From the NCBI GenBank assembly GCA_905201915.1, contig CAJKQE010000068.1:1-11850 (forward strand): a DNA stretch of 11,850 nt, written 5' to 3'. Of the stretch, positions 7,744 through 11,850 are shown one piece after another. The stretch's first letter is position 1, and each line of letters opens with the position of its first letter. The notes under the pieces are model-generated. The model saw nothing but the letters and a program-made list of their open reading frames with translations, ran no database searches and was not told the origin of the DNA. This DNA is from an uncultured Lachnospiraceae bacterium. Its GTDB lineage: Bacteria > Bacillota > Clostridia > Lachnospirales > Lachnospiraceae. Made by a program: the position numbers and the translations under genes.

Positions 7744-9026
7744 ATGGACGAAAGAGAAGAATTGTTAAAAAAAGACAGGGAACGACAGAAAAAACGTGAA
7801 GCATTGCGAGTAAAACGAGAGCAGGAGCTAAGAAAGAAGATTAAGCTTTTTGCAGGAATTGGAATACTTGTACTTTTGATTTTAATATTGGGCATTCTGT
7901 AGGCGTACATAATCATAAAAAAGCTGAGGCTGAAAAGAAAAAAGAAAAAGCCAGACAGGAAAAACTGGAAAAGAAAAAAGCCCAAGAAGATTTAACCGTT
8001 GATTTTCTTGCCGTAGGTGACAATATTGCTCATGGTCCTATTTATAAGTCCGGACAGGGTGAAGGGGATGTCTGGAATTATGATCATATTTATGAGCCGG
8101 TAAAGAAAGATATCGAGGAAGCTGATTTGTCTTTGGTTACACAGGAAACTATTTTTGTGGAGGATAGAAATAATGTTTCCGGCTATCCGGCTTTTGGTAC
8201 GCCGGTAGAAATCGGAGATGCACTGGTAAACGCCGGATTTGATGTGATTGCACATTCCTCCAATCATGTATTGGATAAAGGAACGAAATCCATTGAATAT
8301 ACATTGGATTGGTGGGAACAGACACATCCGGAAATTGAGGTACTGGGTATTCATAAAACAGCAGAAGAAGCAGAGGGAATTTCTGTAATTCAATGTAAAA
8401 ATTTAAAAATTGCTATGCTGGATTATACTTATAGTTTTAATGGAATAGAAATGCCCAAGGAGAAAGAATACTTAGCTGATTTATTTGATGAAGAAAAAGC
8501 TCGTAAAGATATTCAGAAAGCCAAAGATTTAGCAGACGTTGTTATTGTAGTTATGCATGTAGGAGATGAATATGTACAGGAAGTAGATGAACAGACAAAG
8601 AATTGGACTGATTTATTCTTAGAAGAAGGGGTGGATATTGTTATTGGTTCACATCCCCATGTAATTCGTCCAATGGAAACTCTTACAGGAGAGGACGGAC
8701 ACAAGATGCTGGTTTACTATTCTCTTGGAAACTTTGTGGCAACGCAGAATGATTTACCGTGTCTTTTAGGCGGAATGGCAAAAATCACAATTCGTAAAGA
8801 TTTGGAGAGTGGAGAAATTCAGATACCAAATCACGAATATATTCCGCTTTTAATGTATTACGACAGAGAAAATCCAAAAGCAGCTGTTTATAAGTTGGAA
8901 GATTATCCGGCAGATTTAGTAGAAAAACATTCTGTATATAAGAGAAATCCAGAAGAATTTTCTCTGGAATATTATCAAAACTTGTTTAAAAAAATAGAAG
9001 AACAAGGGAATGCAGAAGAAATTTAG
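7744..9026 (+). pseudogene. CapA-family cell-envelope protein, frameshifted
   Basis: The first 52 codons (from ATG 7744, SD GGGGG at 7732-7736) give a very basic K/R/E-rich tail (1-34) and a transmembrane helix (about 35-52), then TAG at 7900-7902. From 7899 a different frame continues without interruption: VGVHNHKKAEAEKKKE, a charged linker, then a complete PGA_cap metallophosphatase-like domain with AVGDNIAHG, SSNHVLDKG, MHVGDEY, GSHPHVI and YSLGNF motifs. Restoring one G in CTGTAG gives a seamless protein of about 427 residues. The intact frame has no ATG or GTG start; the first possible one is a TTG at 8127 inside the domain, without an SD, so it is not a real start. The family is named after CapA of poly-gamma-glutamate capsule synthesis, but most clostridial members have no proven role. 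It is either a recent pseudogene or a base-call error. Confidence 0.85.
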
Positions 9027-9047
9027 GGTAAAATGTTAAAAATGCAC

Positions 9048-9097
9048 AAAAAAACTAAAAAATAAAGAAAAAATCATACAGAAAAACTAAAAAACTA
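9048..9097 (+). promoter_or_regulatory. Poly-A UP-element-like tract with direct repeat
   Basis: A-runs occur at 9048-9054, 9057-9062, 9068-9073, 9082-9086 and 9089-9094, directly upstream of the -35 box at 9098. A 13-base direct repeat, AAAAACTAAAAAA, is present at 9050-9062 and 9082-9094, 32 bp apart, about three helical turns. This composition fits an UP element or intrinsically bent DNA raising promoter strength. No terminator hairpin is visible between the CapA-type gene and this promoter. Confidence 0.5.
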
Positions 9098-9126
9098 TTG
9101 AAAATGCTGTTTCCTTTTGTTACAAT
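9098..9126 (+). promoter_or_regulatory. Sigma-A promoter of the phosphofructokinase gene
   Basis: TTGAAA (9098-9103), a 17-bp spacer and TACAAT (9121-9126) form a near-consensus promoter. The predicted start is near 9133, leaving a leader of about 34 nt that carries a strong SD, AAGGAGGG (9150-9157). Confidence 0.8.
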
Positions 9127-9166
9127 AGTATTCACATTGAGTGACTTGTAAGGAGGGAACAGCAAA

Positions 9167-10414
9167 ATGGCGAAAAAGAGAAATATTATTGTTGGACAAT
9201 CAGGTGGACCGACAGCAGTAATCAATTCAAGTCTTGCAGGAGTTTATAAAAATGCCATTGAACGTGGATTTGATAAGGTATATGGTATGTTGCACGGCGT
9301 TCAGGGGTTACTGGATGAGCAGTATGTAGATTTATCTACACAAATTCATTCAGAACTGGACATTGAACTTTTAAAAAGAACACCATCTGCATTCTTAGGT
9401 TCCTGCAGATTTAAATTGCCGGAAATTCATGAGGACAGAGCGATTTATGAAAAGCTGTTTGAGATTTTAAATAAGTTGGAAATTGATACATTTATTTATA
9501 TTGGCGGCAATGATTCTATGGATACCATTAAAAAATTATCAGATTATGCGATTATTACAGGGCAGAGTCAGAAATTTTTAGGTGTGCCGAAAACTATTGA
9601 TAATGATTTGGCTTTGACAGATCATACACCAGGTTTTGGAAGTGCTGCAAAATATATTGGAGCTTCTACGAAAGAAGTAATTCGCGATGCACAGGGACTG
9701 AACTATAAGAAAAATACCATTACAATTATGGAAATTATGGGACGAAATGCAGGGTGGCTTACAGGTGCAACTGCTCTTGCCAAAACAGAGGATTGTGATG
9801 GACCGGATTTGATTTATCTGCCAGAAGTTCCTTTTGATACAGAGCGTTTCTTGAAGAAGGTAAAAGAGTTGTTAAAGAAAAAATCTTCTATTGTTATTGC
9901 TGTTTCAGAGGGAATTAAACTTCAGGATGGAAGATATGTGTGCGAACTGGGCAGTGTAGGGGATTATGTGGATGCTTTTGGACACAAACAGCTTCAGGGA
10001 ACCGCTACATATCTTGCAAATTTCCTTGCTGCAGAATGTAATTGTAAAACAAGAGCAGTAGAACTTTCTACACTTCAGAGAAGTGCTTCTCACATGGCTT
10101 CTCGCGTGGATATTGAAGAAGCTTTTATGGTAGGCGGTGCAGCAGTAAAAGCTGCTGATGAAGGTGATACAGGAAAGATGATTGTCATTGACAGAGTTTC
10201 CGATGATCCTTACATGAGTGCAACAGGTATTTATGATGTTCACAGAATTGCAAACGAAGAAAAACTGGTGCCAAGAGAATGGATGAATAAAGAAGCAAAC
10301 TATGTGACAAAAGACTTTATTGACTATATTAAACCATTAATTCAGGGAGATTATCAGCCGATTATGGTAAATGGTCTTCCAAGACATTTAGTATTAAAGA
10401 TGAAAAAGAAATAA
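9167..10414 (+). CDS. 6-phosphofructokinase, probably PPi-dependent
   Basis: This cytoplasmic glycolytic enzyme phosphorylates fructose 6-phosphate to fructose 1,6-bisphosphate. The 415-residue protein begins with the phosphate-loop GQSGGPTAVIN (10-20). Two positions decide the phosphoryl donor. GGNDS (113-117) has Asp116 where ATP enzymes have Gly, as in GGDGS. PKTIDND (141-147) has Lys142 where ATP enzymes have Gly. Both are the pyrophosphate-type state and would make the reaction reversible; Asp145 is the predicted catalytic base. MGRNAGW (191-197) binds the sugar phosphate. The Asn115 in GGNDS, where most relatives have Asp, is a variation I recall from clostridial members but cannot confirm here. 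The start follows a strong SD (9150-9157). It has its own promoter and is followed by tandem hairpins, so it is probably transcribed alone and strongly. Donor specificity is inferred, not shown. Confidence 0.92.
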   Translation: MAKKRNIIVGQSGGPTAVINSSLAGVYKNAIERGFDKVYGMLHGVQGLLDEQYVDLSTQIHSELDIELLKRTPSAFLGSCRFKLPEIHEDRAIYEKLFEILNKLEIDTFIYIGGNDSMDTIKKLSDYAIITGQSQKFLGVPKTIDNDLALTDHTPGFGSAAKYIGASTKEVIRDAQGLNYKKNTITIMEIMGRNAGWLTGATALAKTEDCDGPDLIYLPEVPFDTERFLKKVKELLKKKSSIVIAVSEGIKLQDGRYVCELGSVGDYVDAFGHKQLQGTATYLANFLAAECNCKTRAVELSTLQRSASHMASRVDIEEAFMVGGAAVKAADEGDTGKMIVIDRVSDDPYMSATGIYDVHRIANEEKLVPREWMNKEANYVTKDFIDYIKPLIQGDYQPIMVNGLPRHLVLKMKKK

Positions 10415-10426
10415 TAATACAGAGAG

Positions 10427-10450
10427 TAAAAACTTTGGAGAAGGTTTTTA
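10427..10450 (+). other. AT-rich hairpin downstream of the phosphofructokinase gene
   Basis: TAAAAACTTT (10427-10436) pairs with AAGGTTTTTA (10441-10450), a 10-bp stem with one T-G wobble and a GGAG loop. No T-run follows, but the 3' arm is itself T-rich. It ends five bases before the next hairpin; together they may protect or end the transcript. Confidence 0.5.
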
Positions 10451-10455
10451 TAGAG

Positions 10456-10487
10456 GAACAGTCCGAATTGGGGAATTCGGGCTGTTC
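10456..10487 (+). terminator. Strong hairpin, likely terminator of the phosphofructokinase gene
   Basis: The 14-bp stem pairs 10456-10469 (GAACAGTCCGAATT) with 10474-10487 (AATTCGGGCTGTTC), with one T-G wobble and a GGGG loop. The tail after it (TGTGTTTCT) is only moderately T-rich, so termination may be incomplete and the hairpin may also serve as a 3'-end stabiliser. Confidence 0.7.
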
Positions 10488-10501
10488 TGTGTTTCTAAGG
10501 G

Positions 10502-10530
10502 TTGTGGTTTGTTCTGCAATATAGTATGAT
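10502..10530 (+). promoter_or_regulatory. Putative sigma-A promoter of the nucleotidyltransferase gene
   Basis: TTGTGG (10502-10507), a 17-bp spacer and TATGAT (10525-10530) lie just after the terminator hairpin and 32 bases before the start codon. The boxes each differ from consensus, but spacing and position are right. Confidence 0.5.
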
Positions 10531-10562
10531 TATTTATATCGCAAAGGAAAAGGAGAAATACC

Positions 10563-11486
10563 ATGAAAGAAACAGCACTTGTAATTATGGCAGCTGGAAT
10601 TGGCAGCCGTTTTGGTAAAGGAATTAAACAGCTGGCAAAAGTAGGTCCAAGCGGAGAAATTATTATGGATTATTCCATACATGATGCGTTAGAAGCTGGA
10701 TTTAATAAGGTTGTTTTTATTATCCGAAAGGATATTGAAGAAGAGTTTAGACAGGTTATCGGAAACAGAATTGAAAAAATCACACAGGTAGAATATGTGT
10801 ATCAGGATATTCAGGATTTACCGGAAGGCTTTACCTGTCCTGCAGAACGTACAAAACCATGGGGAACAGGACATGCTGTTTTAGCAGCTAAAAAGGTAAT
10901 TCACGAACCTTTTGTAGTTATCAATGCGGATGATTATTACGGAAAAGAAGCCTTTTTAAAAATTCACGAGTATCTTGTGGAAGACAGAGAAAAAACAGAT
11001 AAGATGGATATCTGCATGGCAGGGTTCATTCTGGAAAATACATTAAGTGACAATGGCGGTGTTACAAGGGGAATTTGTGCATTAGATGAACAGAAGAACC
11101 TTATTGGTATTACAGAAACTTATAATATTCAGAAAACAGAAGACGGACCGGCAGCCGTAGATGAAGAAACAGGAGAAAAGACAGCTCTGGATGAGAAAAC
11201 CCTGGTTTCTATGAATATGTGGGGACTGACACCGGAGTTTCTGGAAGTTTTGGAAAGTGGTTTTAAAAAATTCCTTGCAAAAACAAAACCGGAGGAGCTG
11301 AAAAAAGAATATTTACTTCCAACAGTAGTAGATAACATGATTAAAGAAGGAACCGCACAGGTTGCTGTATTAAAAACACATGATACCTGGTTTGGGGTAA
11401 CTTATCAGGAAGATAAAGAAAAAGTTATGGAGTCTTTTAAAGAGTTAGTAAGAAAAGGTATTTATAAAGAACAGCTCTTTTCATAA
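10563..11486 (+). CDS. Sugar-phosphate nucleotidyltransferase-like protein, substrate unknown
   Basis: This 307-residue protein has the fold signature of NDP-sugar pyrophosphorylases, which join a sugar 1-phosphate to an NTP and release pyrophosphate. The nucleotide-binding start AAGIGSRFG is at 10-18, with Lys22 and Gln23 following. PWGTGHAV (99-106) matches the GTGHA substrate loop of GlmU-type enzymes, and NADDYYG (121-127) carries the metal-binding aspartates. WFGVTYQEDKE (276-286) is typical of the C-terminal part. There is no left-handed beta-helix acyltransferase domain, so it is not GlmU. The start has AGGAG at 10551-10555, seven bases upstream. Its neighbours, a phosphofructokinase and glmM, suggest a hexose- or amino-sugar-derived nucleotide for envelope polysaccharide, but the actual sugar and nucleotide cannot be read from the sequence. 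No operon link to the previous gene is likely, given the hairpins between them. Confidence 0.85.
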   Translation: MKETALVIMAAGIGSRFGKGIKQLAKVGPSGEIIMDYSIHDALEAGFNKVVFIIRKDIEEEFRQVIGNRIEKITQVEYVYQDIQDLPEGFTCPAERTKPWGTGHAVLAAKKVIHEPFVVINADDYYGKEAFLKIHEYLVEDREKTDKMDICMAGFILENTLSDNGGVTRGICALDEQKNLIGITETYNIQKTEDGPAAVDEETGEKTALDEKTLVSMNMWGLTPEFLEVLESGFKKFLAKTKPEELKKEYLLPTVVDNMIKEGTAQVAVLKTHDTWFGVTYQEDKEKVMESFKELVRKGIYKEQLFS

Positions 11487-11491
11487 ATTGC

Positions 11492-11520
11492 GTGACAAAA
11501 TTCTTATTTTGTGTTATTTT
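11492..11520 (+). promoter_or_regulatory. Weak candidate promoter of glmM
   Basis: GTGACA (11492-11497), a 17-bp spacer and TATTTT (11515-11520) have the correct geometry but only moderate matches. glmM may instead be co-transcribed with the nucleotidyltransferase gene, as no classical terminator separates them. The overlapping dyads make this region a plausible control point. Confidence 0.35.
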
Positions 11521-11551
11521 AGTATATGACAAAAATACAAAAAATAAGAAT
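11500..11551. repeat. AT-rich imperfect inverted repeat before glmM
   Basis: ATTCTTATTTT (11500-11510) is perfectly complementary to AAAATAAGAAT (11541-11551). Inside these arms further pairing is possible (11512-11514 with 11537-11539, and 11516-11520 with 11532-11536), closing on an 11-base loop. A shorter dyad, ACAAAAT (11495-11501) with ATTTTGT (11506-11512), overlaps the left arm, so the two structures would exclude each other. No T-run follows the right arm. Confidence 0.55.
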
Positions 11552-11571
11552 GATTGTGCAAAGGAGAGACT

Positions 11572-11850
11572 ATGGGTAAATATTTTGGAACAGATGGTTT
11601 TCGAGGAGAAGCAAATGTAAATCTGACAGTGGAGCATGCTTTTAAAGTAGGACGCTTTTTAGGCTGGTACTTTGGTAAAGAGCATAAGGTGCAAATCGTC
11701 ATTGGAAAAGACACAAGAAGAAGCAGCTATATGTTTGAATATTCTTTAGTAGCAGGTCTTACGGCATCTGGTGCAGATGTGTATCTTCTCCATGTAACCA
11801 CAACACCGAGTGTATCTTATGTAGTGCGCACAGAGAATTTTGACTGCGGT
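11572..11850 (+). CDS. glmM: Phosphoglucosamine mutase, N-terminal part (cut by window edge)
   Basis: The 93 visible codons give MGKYFGTDGFRGEANVNL, the characteristic opening of phosphoglucosamine mutase, with the GTDGFRG phosphate-binding motif at residues 6-12. They are followed by LTVEHAFKVGRFLGW and GKDTRRSSYMFEYSLVAGLTASGADV, the conserved first domain of this alpha-D-phosphohexomutase family. The enzyme converts glucosamine 6-phosphate to glucosamine 1-phosphate on the path to UDP-N-acetylglucosamine and peptidoglycan. The catalytic serine is expected shortly beyond the window edge, so it cannot be checked. The start is supported by AAGGAG (11561-11566), five bases before ATG. A related phosphomannomutase is the main alternative, but the opening residues favour GlmM. 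The usual length is about 450 residues. Confidence 0.9.
   Translation, partial: MGKYFGTDGFRGEANVNLTVEHAFKVGRFLGWYFGKEHKVQIVIGKDTRRSSYMFEYSLVAGLTASGADVYLLHVTTTPSVSYVVRTENFDCG

Noticed and set aside
7890..7905. Programmed frameshift in the CapA-type gene
   Set aside because: No slippery heptamer, upstream SD or stimulating hairpin is visible; loss of one G explains it fully.
7680..8393. Antisense ORFs opposite the CapA-type gene and other minus-strand ORFs
   Set aside because: They lie opposite well-supported genes, have low-complexity F/S/I-rich translations and lack SDs; they are shadows.
8127..9026. CapA domain as a separate 299-residue gene
   Set aside because: The start would be a TTG inside the conserved domain with no SD, and the same frame continues upstream through the linker to the frameshift at 7899.
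1..11850. CRISPR array, insertion sequence, tRNA or rRNA
   Set aside because: No regularly spaced repeats, transposase motifs, terminal inverted repeats, cloverleaf or ribosomal sequence were seen on reading.

Overview
The window is AT-rich DNA with all genes on the + strand. It looks like a chromosome of a Gram-positive gut clostridium, most likely a Lachnospiraceae relative (Blautia-like is a guess). Support comes from the choline-binding-type cell-wall repeat at the left edge, a dimeric class II glycyl-tRNA synthetase, a PPi-type phosphofructokinase, strong purine-rich Shine-Dalgarno (SD) sites and near-consensus sigma-A promoters.

Layout, left to right. Bases 1-60 are the tail of a cell-wall-binding repeat protein. 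glyS (181-1575) has its own consensus promoter, whose spacer is a perfect inverted repeat, and a clear intrinsic terminator. Next comes a tight four-gene cluster (1749-9026) behind an extended -10 promoter: a membrane diguanylate cyclase with intact GGDEF and I-site; a second membrane diguanylate cyclase broken in two by a frame disruption; a membrane protein with a degenerate GGDEF and a complete EAL phosphodiesterase domain; and a CapA-type membrane-anchored metallophosphatase-fold protein with a single-base frameshift. After a poly-A, UP-element-like stretch, a strong promoter drives a PPi-type 6-phosphofructokinase (9167-10414). Two tandem hairpins follow, then a sugar-nucleotidyltransferase-like gene (10563-11486), then an AT-rich inverted repeat and the start of glmM (11572 to the window edge).

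How the genes fit together. The central cluster is a c-di-GMP module: two synthases and one phosphodiesterase, each with its own extracytoplasmic sensor, placed upstream of a cell-envelope gene. I infer that it tunes envelope or surface-polymer behaviour to extracellular signals. Two of its four genes are disrupted in this sequence, so it is decaying, switching or mis-assembled. The flanks are core metabolism: translation, glycolysis and amino-sugar/cell-wall precursor supply.

The most unusual observations are the disrupted cyclase, which lacks about 20 residues that both neighbours keep at the same place; a G9 homopolymer that is both the end of one cyclase ORF and the ribosome-binding site of the phosphodiesterase; and the inverted repeat filling the glyS promoter spacer. 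I see no mobile element, CRISPR array, tRNA, rRNA or c-di-GMP riboswitch.
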